From Phycisphaerae bacterium (lineage in GTDB: Bacteria; Planctomycetota; Phycisphaerae; UBA1845): 64,000 nucleotides of DNA. Of this stretch, positions 34,133 to 41,825 are shown one piece after another. How positions within the stretch are numbered: position 1 is the stretch's first letter; each line of letters begins with the position of its first letter. The stretch spans positions 243,196 through 307,195 of the forward strand of contig JAJDEB010000032.1 of assembly GCA_029260015.1 (NCBI GenBank), written 5' to 3'. The position numbers and the translations under genes are program-made. The notes below the pieces were generated by a model that did no database searches, was not told the DNA's origin, and saw nothing but the letters and a program-made list of their open reading frames with translations.

Positions 34133-35485
34133 TTACTTAGAATCGCTTCGTTTGAAAATGCGGATAATTTGGGCATGAACTCGTTTGACGGCAGCCCAGA
34201 TGCGGAGTTTCCACATGCGGTTGCGGAGTTCCTGAAGCGCCGGATCGTTGGGGTCGACCTCGATCGCCCGGTCAATCATGGTGCGGGCTTCAGTCCAGCG
34301 GCGGGTGTGCATCAACACCAAAACAGCTTTATGCATCGCGGTCAGGTCGCTGGGGTTGAGATCGATCGCCTTATTCAGATGAACCAAACCGTCGTCGTAT
34401 TGCCCCTGCAGAAATCGGCAAACGGCCAAGTTGTGATGCCCCTGCGTGCATGCACTGTCGATATCCAAAACCTTCTGGAATTTCTGGGCTGCGTCTTCGA
34501 CAGATTCCAATCGAAGCAAACATCCACCCCATGCGAGTAGCGCCGAATCGTTGTGCGGTTCTTCGCGATGGGCGGCGGCGAGGTGCCGGGCCGCATCTGT
34601 GTACTTGGCAAGGCCGAACAGCGCCTGACCGGTGCGCAGATCGAGTCGCGGCATGTCGGGATCAAGTTCGTGGGCCGTGCGGAGCGCTTCCAACGCGTCA
34701 GCCGGATTGTCCAAATCAAGCAGAACCTCGCCTAGTGAAAAATGCGCCTGGGCATAGTCGGGTTCAAGTTCGACGATTTGCTGCAACTTGGACGCTGAGC
34801 GCGATGGATTTTTGGCTTCGATTTCCAACTCGGCGACGTCAAACAGCAGATCGACATTACCGGGATCTTCGCGGATTTCTGCCAGGAAATATTCGCGGGC
34901 GCGATCGAGCTTGCCCAATTCGCGATAGGCCAGTGCGATCGACTGCTTCGCACCGCGATAGGTCGGGTCGATGTCGAGCGTGCGGTTCCAGCAGTATATC
35001 GCCCGATCAAACTGACCGCGGGCGGCGAGCGATCCACCAATGTGATAGAAACACACCGGGCAATCGTCTTTGATCTGCTGGGCAAGATAGAACATTTCTT
35101 CGGCTTTTTCGTGATCGCCGAGTTCGGTGTACGTCAGAATGCGATAGCAATAACTCGCTTCGATTTCAGGATCGAGGCGCTCAGCTTGTTCGAGAACTTC
35201 GTTGGCTTCTTCGCAGCGCAGCGTGCGGGCAAGGTCAACACCTAGGGCCATGAGCACATCGACATCGCCCGGGTCAAGCTTCGCCGAAACGCGATAGGCC
35301 TCGATGGCCTCGTCGTAACGTTCGAGCTGATCGAGGATGTAACCCCTATGGGCTTGCCATGTGCTATGTTCTGGGTTGATTTCGAGGGCAGCGTCGATTT
35401 CGGAAAGGGCTTCGGGCCATAGGCGCGACTCGGCCAACTGGTGGGCCTTTTCCACACGCGATTCTGCTTCGTACCAGTCGTTCAT
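34133..35485 (-). CDS. Tetratricopeptide repeat protein
   Basis: 450 residues from Met 35485 (MNDWYEAESRVEKA); in-frame upstream Mets at 35518 and 35686 are less likely. Nearly the whole chain is TPR units of about 34 residues, for example PEHSTWQAHRGYILDQLERYDEAIEAYRVSAKLDP, ASYCYRILTYTELGDHEKAEEMFYLA and PTYRGAKQSIALAYRELGKLDRAREYFLAEI. There are roughly eleven to twelve repeats. No signal peptide or catalytic domain is present. TPR arrays bind other proteins; the partner is unknown. It is divergent from the YchF-like GTPase gene. Confidence 0.88.
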   Translation of the reverse strand: MNDWYEAESRVEKAHQLAESRLWPEALSEIDAALEINPEHSTWQAHRGYILDQLERYDEAIEAYRVSAKLDPGDVDVLMALGVDLARTLRCEEANEVLEQAERLDPEIEASYCYRILTYTELGDHEKAEEMFYLAQQIKDDCPVCFYHIGGSLAARGQFDRAIYCWNRTLDIDPTYRGAKQSIALAYRELGKLDRAREYFLAEIREDPGNVDLLFDVAELEIEAKNPSRSASKLQQIVELEPDYAQAHFSLGEVLLDLDNPADALEALRTAHELDPDMPRLDLRTGQALFGLAKYTDAARHLAAAHREEPHNDSALLAWGGCLLRLESVEDAAQKFQKVLDIDSACTQGHHNLAVCRFLQGQYDDGLVHLNKAIDLNPSDLTAMHKAVLVLMHTRRWTEARTMIDRAIEVDPNDPALQELRNRMWKLRIWAAVKRVHAQIIRIFKRSDSK

Positions 35486-35707
35486 GTGTCGTGTCCCATG
35501 CACCTGAATTTCATGCATCTGGAGCAAATTGCCCCGTCCGTTTAATATTAGCCCGTTATCTGGACCTGGACAACAGCATTGTAAGCGACATTCTACCGGA
35601 CCCTGTGTTATTTTGGGCCCGCACCGATCGACGACTTTGCGAATCGGGGTAGATTGGCGCGATTGTCCGTATCGCTTGTGTTTCACCTCAAATGAGAGCC
35701 ACCGTTC

Positions 35708-36772
35708 ATGAAAGCCACCATCATTGGATTCCCTCAGTCAGGTAAATCGACGCTTTTTTATGCCGTCACCAATATAAAGCCGGATCCCACACAAATGCCC
35801 CAGGAGCAATTGGCCCTGGTGGGCGTTCCAGATCCCCGGATTAACCGGCTTGTCGAGATGTGTAAACCGAAGAAAACCACGTTTGCCAATGTTGAATTCG
35901 TCGATGTGCCGGGGGTTTCGATGGCCGATGCCCACGGACGGGCAGAATTTGCCAAGTTCATGCCCAGTATCAGGAAGAGCGATGTGCTGGTCATCGTGGT
36001 TCGCGATTTCAAGAATCCTTCAGTCCCCGAATACCGCAATCGCATCGACGCGATGGGCGACCTGGCTGACATGCACGAGGAACTGATGTTCGCCGACCTC
36101 GACGCCGTTACCAAGCGGATCGAAAAACTCGAGAAGTCCAAGAACAAACCGACCAAGACGCAGGAGCAGGACAAAAAGGAACTGGCGGTATTGCAGCGCT
36201 GCGCCGAGGCGCTCGAAAACAGCAAGCCGCTTTCGACGGTGGTCCAGAGCGAGGAAGATGCCCGGGCGATCGCGAGCTTTGCCTTCGTCACAGAGAAGCC
36301 GGCGATCGCGGTGTTCAATGTGGATGACGATCGAGCCGCAGAGCAGATCGGCGACGTACCGGAAAACTTCCACAGCGCGTTCCCGCTTTGCGCCGACATA
36401 GAAGCGCAGATCAACGAACTCGACGACGAAGACAAAGCCACGTTCCTAGCCGACATCGGTGTAGAAGAACCAGCCCGCGATCGACTAATCAGAAGCTGCT
36501 ACGACGCGATGAACCTGATGTCGTTCTTAACGATGGGTCCAGATGAAGTGCGGGCATGGACCATCCCCAAAGGAACGCAAGCGGTAGACGCAGCCGGCAA
36601 GATTCACTCAGACCTGGCAAGAGGTTTCATCCGAGCCGAAACGGTGTCCTACGACGACCTGCTAGAATGCGGTGACATGAAAGGCGCAAAGGCAGCCGGA
36701 AAAGTGCGACAGGAAGGCAAGACGTACGAGGTGAAGGACGGGGATATTTTGAATATCAAGTTTAACGTATGA
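35708..36772 (+). CDS. ychF: YchF/Obg-type GTPase/ATPase with TGS domain
   Basis: 354 residues. Motifs: P-loop GFPQSGKST at 7-15 (PQSGKS instead of the usual PNVGKS), switch/G3 FVDVPGVS, a helical insert around 130-170 rich in Lys and Glu, AVFNVDDD near the base-recognition position, and a C-terminal TGS domain (GPDEVRAWTIPKGTQAVDAAGKIHSDLARGFIRAETVSYDDLL...KDGDILNIKFNV). YchF/OLA1 proteins bind ribosomes and prefer ATP. The P-loop and recognition motif deviate from housekeeping YchF, so this may be a divergent second copy. The stop overlaps the next gene (ATGA). Confidence 0.85.
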   Translation: MKATIIGFPQSGKSTLFYAVTNIKPDPTQMPQEQLALVGVPDPRINRLVEMCKPKKTTFANVEFVDVPGVSMADAHGRAEFAKFMPSIRKSDVLVIVVRDFKNPSVPEYRNRIDAMGDLADMHEELMFADLDAVTKRIEKLEKSKNKPTKTQEQDKKELAVLQRCAEALENSKPLSTVVQSEEDARAIASFAFVTEKPAIAVFNVDDDRAAEQIGDVPENFHSAFPLCADIEAQINELDDEDKATFLADIGVEEPARDRLIRSCYDAMNLMSFLTMGPDEVRAWTIPKGTQAVDAAGKIHSDLARGFIRAETVSYDDLLECGDMKGAKAAGKVRQEGKTYEVKDGDILNIKFNV

Positions 36773-37374
36773 AGCGGCTTGGCGAAATTATATTTACTCC
36801 AGACTCGGTTGATAAATATGGAACAGATTCGCTGTGTCAGGTGTTGACGCCGCCTGGATTGGTTCCAAATCTCGATTCGAATTCGGTTTACGCGGTCCGG
36901 ATGATTTTCAAACCTGCGTGGAATCCGGAATTTGTTGTGACGCTTAAGAGAAAGCCGGAACAGTTCGAATATTCGATCCACAGTGCTCGTATCAGCCTCT
37001 GGCAGTTTCTCAATTGGGGTGCAGATCCGCGGCGCATCGATCAGTTGATGCGCGATGAACTGTTGCCGCCACAAAGGTGGGAATCAAATGGCGTGTTGGG
37101 CATTGGTGAGATACCCAGTTGTGTCGAACACGCTGATGAGTTTAGCGACGTATGGCAATTCACGCCAGGTGCTTTAGTGTTGGATGGGACCGCGGTTGAT
37201 ACTTGCAGAATTGACGCCACAGGTTCGCGAGAGTTTCGCTGCCCAGGAGCGACGCGCTGGAATACAAGGGCCAATGAATTTTGGGCAAGAGTACCATTTG
37301 CACTCACAAGGGACAGCGTTGACGAAGATGTAATTGATCTTCTTAATGGTGCGCCCCGGTACAGCAAGGACTGA
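36769..37374 (+). CDS. Hypothetical protein coupled to ychF
   Basis: 201 residues, starting in a four-base overlap with the YchF-like gene, which supports translation. The sequence is mixed with many aromatic residues (YAVRMIFKPAWNPEFVVTLKRKPEQFEYSIHSARISLWQFLNWGADPRRI) and no signal peptide, membrane helix or metal motif. I do not recognise a family. Base composition is a little richer in A and T than in ychF. A function linked to the GTPase is possible but unproven. Confidence 0.6.
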   Translation: MKRLGEIIFTPDSVDKYGTDSLCQVLTPPGLVPNLDSNSVYAVRMIFKPAWNPEFVVTLKRKPEQFEYSIHSARISLWQFLNWGADPRRIDQLMRDELLPPQRWESNGVLGIGEIPSCVEHADEFSDVWQFTPGALVLDGTAVDTCRIDATGSREFRCPGATRWNTRANEFWARVPFALTRDSVDEDVIDLLNGAPRYSKD

Positions 37375-37466
37375 CAGTATTCTAGAATGAACCGTGTTGT
37401 ATTGGACATAACAGTGTTTGATCAGTTCGGTTGATCTCATGCACACTTCATTGAAGGGAGTTCAAG

Positions 37467-37766
37467 TTGACTGAAGAACAATCCAGGCCCGGAGCAACGC
37501 CGTCAGATGATGATGGAACGCCGGCTAATGCGGTACCTGCGGAGGAACTGAAGCGTGCGATGAAGGCTTTTCGTAAGCGGTTGAAGCTTTCTCGGCTCGA
37601 TGCGGAGTCTACGCTTGGGCGCAGCGCGATGTCTGGTGGTAAGAATTCGGGCATTGTTTCCATTGTTCCACCGCGTCAGTTTCCAAAAGCCGTGTGGGAT
37701 GAGTTGGTGCGGCTGGAACGCCTTCGGTACGTTGGGCAGGGGCTTTACGAAATTGTACAGGCGTGA
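37467..37766 (+). CDS. Small hypothetical protein
   Basis: 99 residues from TTG 37467 with GGGAG six bases upstream. An acidic, disordered start (TEEQSRPGATPSDDDGTPANAV) is followed by a basic helical region (EELKRAMKAFRKRLKLSRLDAESTLG) and a compact end (IVPPRQFPKAVWDELVRLERLRYVGQGLYEIVQA). The middle and end look like a conserved fold of a short cytoplasmic or nucleic-acid-associated protein, but I cannot name a family. Start and spacing are good. Confidence 0.6.
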   Translation: MTEEQSRPGATPSDDDGTPANAVPAEELKRAMKAFRKRLKLSRLDAESTLGRSAMSGGKNSGIVSIVPPRQFPKAVWDELVRLERLRYVGQGLYEIVQA

Positions 37767-37983
37767 TCGGTCTTGCCCAGGGAGTCTGGCGAATCTGATC
37801 ATGCGAGGCCAATTCCAGACGCGCTTAAATCGAACTTACTTCAACTTGCGTACACGATAGCAATTAGATTGGTATTTCTGCAAGTGAATCGGTAGATTGA
37901 TTGTATGGAGTGTGGCCGGTGTTGGCTGCAATATTGAATCAGTATGCTTTGCGCAATTCATTTCTGCGGACTTCATTTGAAAA

Positions 37984-38781
37984 ATGAGCAAGTCGGGCAC
38001 GATATTGATCGAAGACGCACGCCGCGCTTTACAGTTGGTGGGGGAGTTGCGTGAATTGCCACCCTCACTTTCGGTGCGAGCCAATCATCTGATCAATGGC
38101 ATGTGTCAATTGCTTGGTGCGCAAAATGGCTTGCTTTGCGTGATGTCTGATTTTCGCAAAGGGGGCGATCCGGAGATTCTGCACAGCGTGACCGGTGGCG
38201 ATTTCAGTAGCGTCGCCCTGCGCGGTTTTGCGGAATATGTGGACTCGGAAATCATTAAAGACCCATTGGTGGAAGCGACCGTTCACGATTGCGAGCGGCC
38301 TGTCGTCTTCGCTCGTCGCCAACAGGTGTCCGATCGCGATTGGTATGGCAGTGCCCATGTCTCTGAGTTTCGTAAAGAACTCACCCTGGTAGACGACAGT
38401 ATTTATTCTTACTTTCCACTATCCAAACCGGGACTCATTGTTGGGCTTGGGATGAATCGCGCGTGGGAAGATCGACCATTCGGCAAGCGCGAATTGAATC
38501 TGGTCAATCTGATGCATGACCAACTCGCATGGCTTTATCGCCAGTTTGAAAATGAGGACGGGGTCGGATTGCCAGTAAACAATCGACCGCTTTCGCCTCG
38601 ATTGCAGCAGACGCTCGCGCGGTTGATTGAAGGCGACTCTGAAAAAGAAGTGGCAGGCAAACTCGGCTTGAGTGTTTACACGGTACACGATTATGTCAAA
38701 GCGCTTTATCGTCGTTTCGGTGTGAACTCGCGAGCGCAGCTCATTGCCAAATGCCTTTCCGATCGCAACGGCAACTCGTAG
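37984..38781 (+). CDS. LuxR-type transcriptional regulator with GAF-like sensor region
   Basis: 265 residues. The C-terminal ~60 residues are a LuxR/FixJ helix-turn-helix (LSPRLQQTLARLIEGDSEKEVAGKLGLSVYTVHDYVKALYRRFGVNSRAQLIAKCL). The N-terminal ~190 residues resemble a GAF-type sensor by layout (LINGMCQLLGAQNGLLCVMSD..., a central region with DRDWYGSAHVSEFRK, and GLIVGLGMNRAWEDRPFGKRELNLVNLMHDQLAWLYR). No receiver domain, so it is not a two-component response regulator. Neighbours are hypothetical; targets unknown. It stands before the tRNA array. Confidence 0.85.
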   Translation: MSKSGTILIEDARRALQLVGELRELPPSLSVRANHLINGMCQLLGAQNGLLCVMSDFRKGGDPEILHSVTGGDFSSVALRGFAEYVDSEIIKDPLVEATVHDCERPVVFARRQQVSDRDWYGSAHVSEFRKELTLVDDSIYSYFPLSKPGLIVGLGMNRAWEDRPFGKRELNLVNLMHDQLAWLYRQFENEDGVGLPVNNRPLSPRLQQTLARLIEGDSEKEVAGKLGLSVYTVHDYVKALYRRFGVNSRAQLIAKCLSDRNGNS

Positions 38782-38977
38782 CAACTGCAACCTCCCACCC
38801 CCGAGGCTAGCGACGGGTCCGTCCGGCCCTTTAACCTTTCCAACCGCGTCACAGCCCAGGAGGAGGAGTGTGGATGGGGTATCGTAGAAATCGACAGGCA
38901 GACAATGCGGCGTTGCCCGATCGATAAATGTAGATTACCTCGCAATAGTGTATCCTTGTACGAAATCGACCCGACGT

Positions 38978-39002
38978 GAACAATCCCCCTGTTTAGGGGT
39001 TC
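38978..39002 (-). terminator. Possible terminator of the tRNA array
   Basis: Inverted repeat GAAC/GTTC enclosing CCCC/GGGG (38978-39002), located downstream of the minus-strand tRNA cluster. The following run is GATTGTTC-like rather than a clean U-tract, so the call is weak. Confidence 0.3.
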
Positions 39003-39038
39003 AATTGTTTCAGTCGACGTCACATTTTGAGCGTCCGA

Positions 39039-39124
39039 TGGGAACTGGAGGAATTGAACCTCTCGTCGGCCACCTCACTGTTTTTCGACATCGGGATTAC
39101 AATCCGCCGTGAGGAACAGTTCCC
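39039..39124 (-). ncRNA. 86-nt tRNA-like element with 8-bp acceptor and 4-bp T arm
   Basis: Minus strand: GGGAACTG at the 5' end pairs with CAGTTCCC at the 3' end (8 bp), followed by discriminator A. The T arm is GAGG-TTCAATT-CCTC (4 bp), so the acceptor branch is 8+4, unlike the usual 7+5. The interior has no ordinary D arm; instead CCTCAC pairs with GTGAGG around a region holding GGAT-TGTA-ATCC and TCGAAAA. It may be an aberrant or decaying tRNA, or an allo-tRNA-like molecule. It is adjacent to three tRNA genes on the same strand. Confidence 0.45.
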
Positions 39125-39166
39125 GGTTTCATTCGGCATTGGGTTTATGATGTCTTATTTCATACA

Positions 39167-39241
39167 TGCGGTGGGAGGGATTCGAACCCACACTGTCGAG
39201 AACCTCATTCTCGTGCCTCCTGCCAATTGGGCTACCACCGC
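39167..39241 (-). tRNA. tRNA with Leu anticodon (GAG), short variable loop
   Basis: Acceptor GCGGTGG/CCACCGC with discriminator A, D stem GCC/GGC with A14 and GG in the loop, anticodon stem CGAGA/TCTCG with loop ATGAGGT (anticodon GAG, reads CUC/CUU), variable loop ACAGT of five bases, T arm GTGGG-TTCGAAT-CCCTC with one mismatch. tRNA-Leu normally has a long variable arm, which is absent here. Confidence 0.75.
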
Positions 39242-39266
39242 GCTTGCTTGCTGCGTCATCACACAT

Positions 39267-39340
39267 TAGCCGGGGAGGGAGTCGAACCCTCAACTGCTCG
39301 AGCTTAAATCGAGTGCCTCTGCCAGTTGGGCTACCCGGCT
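39267..39340 (-). tRNA. tRNA with Leu anticodon (UAA), short variable loop
   Basis: Acceptor AGCCGGG/CCCGGCT with discriminator A, D stem GCC/GGC, anticodon stem CTCGA/TCGAG with loop TTTAAGC (anticodon TAA, reads UUA), variable loop CAGTT of five bases, T arm GAGGG-TTCGACT-CCCTC. Fully paired and probably functional, but lacking the long variable arm of ordinary tRNA-Leu. Confidence 0.8.
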
Positions 39341-39372
39341 TGCTTGGGCGCGCACCTCTTGCGCACATGGAT

Positions 39373-39446
39373 TGACCAGGGTGGGAGTCGAACCCACACT
39401 GTCAGCGTTCTAAGCGCTGTGCCTCTGCCTGTTGGGCTACCTGGTC
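39373..39446 (-). tRNA. tRNA with Leu anticodon (UAG), short variable loop
   Basis: Acceptor GACCAGG/CCTGGTC with discriminator A, D stem GCC/GGC, anticodon stem CAGCG/CGCTG with loop CTTAGAA (anticodon TAG, reads CUA/CUN), variable loop ACAGT, T arm GTGGG-TTCGACT-CCCAC. It is the first of three related genes in transcription order; the same D-arm layout and five-base variable loop occur in all three. Confidence 0.8.
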
Positions 39447-39649
39447 TTCACTTGGTGGACGTACATTCTCCGTGCGGCGTTCAGGATGCGTATCCTTTAA
39501 CGCCGAAAACGGTCGTTCTGTTTCTCGTGGTGAATTGGACTACCGAAGCAAACCAGGCGCACAAAAAAAGCCTCGGTCGCCGCAAGCACCACCGAGACAT
39601 CGCACCAACATATCATCTAAAATCGCGCGCAGTCTAACAGTCTAACAGT
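39447..39649. other. Region upstream of the tRNA array with a tRNA-like remnant
   Basis: The minus strand around 39547-39530 reads TTCGGTAGTCCAATT, resembling the start of the neighbouring tRNAs (GGTAGCCCAATTGG), but no matching 3' half follows, so it may be a decayed array member. A GGCGTT/AACGCC hairpin lies in the same stretch. The strong terminator at 39563-39596 separates this from the genes to the right. Confidence 0.35.
39563..39596 (-). terminator. Rho-independent terminator
   Basis: Read on the minus strand: stem CTCGGT/ACCGAG around ggtgcttgcggcg, then GC and a run of seven T (39569-39563). It ends the leftward transcript carrying the transglutaminase-like gene and the short frame at 39650-39724. 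Confidence 0.8.
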
Positions 39650-39653
39650 CTAA
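39630..39653. repeat. Three tandem copies of CAGTCTAA
   Basis: An 8-bp unit repeated exactly three times, overlapping the stop codon of the short minus-strand frame. It is a small microsatellite likely to vary in copy number. Confidence 0.85.
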
Positions 39654-39724
39654 GCAGTGCCACCTCCGGGCAAGTTCAGCAGATAATAATTCTGCAGGTC
39701 GAAGTGGAGTGCGTTGCGATTCAT
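39650..39724 (-). CDS. Possible 24-residue peptide with Leu-Pro-Gly-Gly-Gly tail
   Basis: ATG 39724 is preceded by AAGGA eleven bases upstream. The translation starts MNRNALHF, has DLQNYYLLN in the middle and ends NLPGGGTA. It lies between the transglutaminase-like gene (63 bases away) and the terminator on the same strand, so it could be the last reading unit of that transcript. The short size means chance occurrence cannot be excluded. I do not recognise it; it might be a leader or signalling peptide, or nothing. Confidence 0.35.
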   Translation of the reverse strand: MNRNALHFDLQNYYLLNLPGGGTA

Positions 39725-39786
39725 AGTTTTCTATATCCTTACGTCCACTTTACTTTGAAAATCGCAAAGAGCAAGAATCAAGTTCA

Positions 39787-41250
39787 TCAAAAGACTTGAG
39801 GTAGACATGAATTCGTGCAGGTACCGGAATTTGTACTGGTTATCTGATTCGAGTCATTCAAGTAGCCCGTCGCTGGCTTGGTTTCGACATCGCACTCCCA
39901 TTTCCATTCGTTGAAATACAGGTTGACGCCGTCGATTTCGATTTCACCTCGTTGGAAGTCGTTGGGCTCGCTGCGGAAACTTTCCTTGGGCGGGACGAAC
40001 TCGCGGCCATAATCTAAGTTGACGATCATACGGTAGGGGTCCATGTGTCCGAAGTAGAATTCGGCGACTCGTGGATCGTCGTCCTCATAGAGTCCATACG
40101 AAGGATCGGCTGGCAGCCAGCCCCACGGTTCGACGTAGAACTGCGCCCAATCGTGCATGTTGCGGCGGCCCGGTAACGACTCCCAACCGGATTGCCATCG
40201 CGCCGGAATGCCGGCTGTCCGACAGAGCGAAATGAACGTCATCGCCTGCACACCGCAATCGCCCTTGCGCGTCTGCAACGCTTTGGTGGTGAGACTTGCG
40301 ATTGTGCCGTATTCCATCTCGGAACAATAATCGATGTTTTCGCACACCCATCGAAACAGTTTTCGGGCACGTTCAAGCGGATTCTTCTCGCCCGCAATGA
40401 TGCTAGCGGCTAGACGCCGGACTTTGGCATTCTGCGTTATGTGCGGCGGGCGAGCTTGCAAATAGCTGGCCAATTGGGCGTCGGACGGATCGATGTCTTT
40501 GGCCAATTGCGGATCAAGTCTTGGGCAAACCGCCGACGTCACAAACTCGACAATGATCTCAAAACGCAGTTCTTCACCCGCTTGTTTGACTTCGTGTTCA
40601 AAGTACGCGCTGCGTTGCGGATGGAGATTCGGCGCGATTACGTTGACGGGCGGATTGCTGGAAACCAATTGGACATCTTGCTGCTGATCGACTTCTTGCG
40701 GGAATGGTAACCAACATCCAACAGTCGCGCCTGGCACCACCCGAGGATGGCCAGCAGGCACGATGAGAGCGTAACGGACTCGATGGTGTATTGGCTGAAT
40801 CTCGACTTGATCCGTGTGCGATGATTCGGCAACAAGCTGTCGGATGTGATCGTGCAGCGAAAAGGGTGAATGGTTCGAACCAACCGACTCGTTGTTCTCA
40901 ACAACCTTGGCACGCTGCCGCGCTTCGGCACAGAACCGAAAGAGGTTTGAAGGTTCGCGGCGGAAGTACCAAGTCTGCCCGTCGAATACTTCATGTTGAA
41001 GATGCCCGTCGTCTCGCCAGCGGTGCAGGTCATCTATGGTGACGTCGTTGATTTTGGATTGGAGCTGCGCCAGCATCGCCGATTCATCAAGCGAATAGTC
41101 AATCCGGCGTCGGCGCTCGATCTCCGTGCGCGTTTCGGAACCCAAGGAATCAAAACTGTATCGATTTTCGCTGCACGCAGTTCCAAAAACACAAATTGCT
41201 GCCAGCAGAATTGCAGAGGCATTTTGAAGCAAGCCAATCGAAATTCTCAT
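39787..41250 (-). CDS. Transglutaminase-like lipoprotein
   Basis: 487 residues. An N-terminal hydrophobic segment ends in a lipobox (AAICVFGTAC, Cys near 26), so the protein should be a lipoprotein facing the periplasm. The transglutaminase-core triad is present: Cys332 in RKGDCGVQAM, His366 in NMHDWAQFYV, Asp382 in PADPSYGLY. Proteins of this fold in bacteria are usually cysteine proteases or amidases rather than cross-linking enzymes. The ~200 residues before the core carry no motif I recognise. It follows the SpeD-SpeE block on the same strand after 125 bases; a functional link is not shown. Confidence 0.85.
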   Translation of the reverse strand: MRISIGLLQNASAILLAAICVFGTACSENRYSFDSLGSETRTEIERRRRIDYSLDESAMLAQLQSKINDVTIDDLHRWRDDGHLQHEVFDGQTWYFRREPSNLFRFCAEARQRAKVVENNESVGSNHSPFSLHDHIRQLVAESSHTDQVEIQPIHHRVRYALIVPAGHPRVVPGATVGCWLPFPQEVDQQQDVQLVSSNPPVNVIAPNLHPQRSAYFEHEVKQAGEELRFEIIVEFVTSAVCPRLDPQLAKDIDPSDAQLASYLQARPPHITQNAKVRRLAASIIAGEKNPLERARKLFRWVCENIDYCSEMEYGTIASLTTKALQTRKGDCGVQAMTFISLCRTAGIPARWQSGWESLPGRRNMHDWAQFYVEPWGWLPADPSYGLYEDDDPRVAEFYFGHMDPYRMIVNLDYGREFVPPKESFRSEPNDFQRGEIEIDGVNLYFNEWKWECDVETKPATGYLNDSNQITSTNSGTCTNSCLPQVF

Positions 41251-41375
41251 GCCAGGTATTCCTTCTTGTTACGAATTCTTTGAGTATCAACAGGCGACAC
41301 AGGATGCACGAAATTGCCTGCATTGGGTTATGGCCAGTTTAGATTAATCGATCGATGGATCAACCGACCAGACGG

Positions 41376-41801
41376 TTAGCCTGAGTCTGCATCTTGTTCG
41401 CCGCGTTTGATCGTGTTTCGTACTTTTCGGGAGGCGGCGAACTGCTCTGCCAACAGATCGCAGGCTTGATTGGGATCGCAGGTCTGACCGCAGGTGAACA
41501 GATCGATTGCCGCGTACTTGTGTTCGGGCCAGGTGTGTATTGATAGGTGCGACTCGGCTAAGAGCGCAACGGCTGTGACGCCTTGCGGCTGAAACTTATG
41601 GACGGCAATTTGAAGCAGTTCGCAGTGCGCTGCCGACACGGCGTCGCGAACGGCTTGCTCCACAAACGGCTGATCATCGAGCAATGCCGGGTCACAACCG
41701 TACAACTCAAGCATTGTGTGCGTACCGCTTGGCAATAGGCCGGCAGGATGAATCTTCGATCCGGAAGGGCGTGCAGTTGCTTCGGTTTGATTTGGCGACA
41801 T
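41376..41801 (-). CDS. speD: S-adenosylmethionine decarboxylase proenzyme
   Basis: 141 residues, the size of prokaryotic class 1B AdoMetDC. Self-cleavage is expected between Glu83 and Ser84 in LLAESHLSIHTWPE; Ser84 becomes the pyruvoyl group. His89 and Cys104 (DLFTCG) match the processing His and catalytic Cys of the Thermotoga enzyme by spacing. It makes decarboxylated AdoMet, the aminopropyl donor for spermidine. It lies 24 bases after the membrane-fused spermidine synthase gene in the same operon. The first ~25 residues are a non-conserved extension. Confidence 0.95.
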   Translation of the reverse strand: MSPNQTEATARPSGSKIHPAGLLPSGTHTMLELYGCDPALLDDQPFVEQAVRDAVSAAHCELLQIAVHKFQPQGVTAVALLAESHLSIHTWPEHKYAAIDLFTCGQTCDPNQACDLLAEQFAASRKVRNTIKRGEQDADSG

Positions 41802-41825
41802 GATCGGACTCGCTGGGCTTTCGAA

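Noticed and set aside
39039..39124. Ordinary tRNA-Ser(CGA) or tRNA-Thr(UGU) reading of the element
   Set aside because: Neither reading gives a normal D arm or a well-paired anticodon stem, so it is reported only as tRNA-like.
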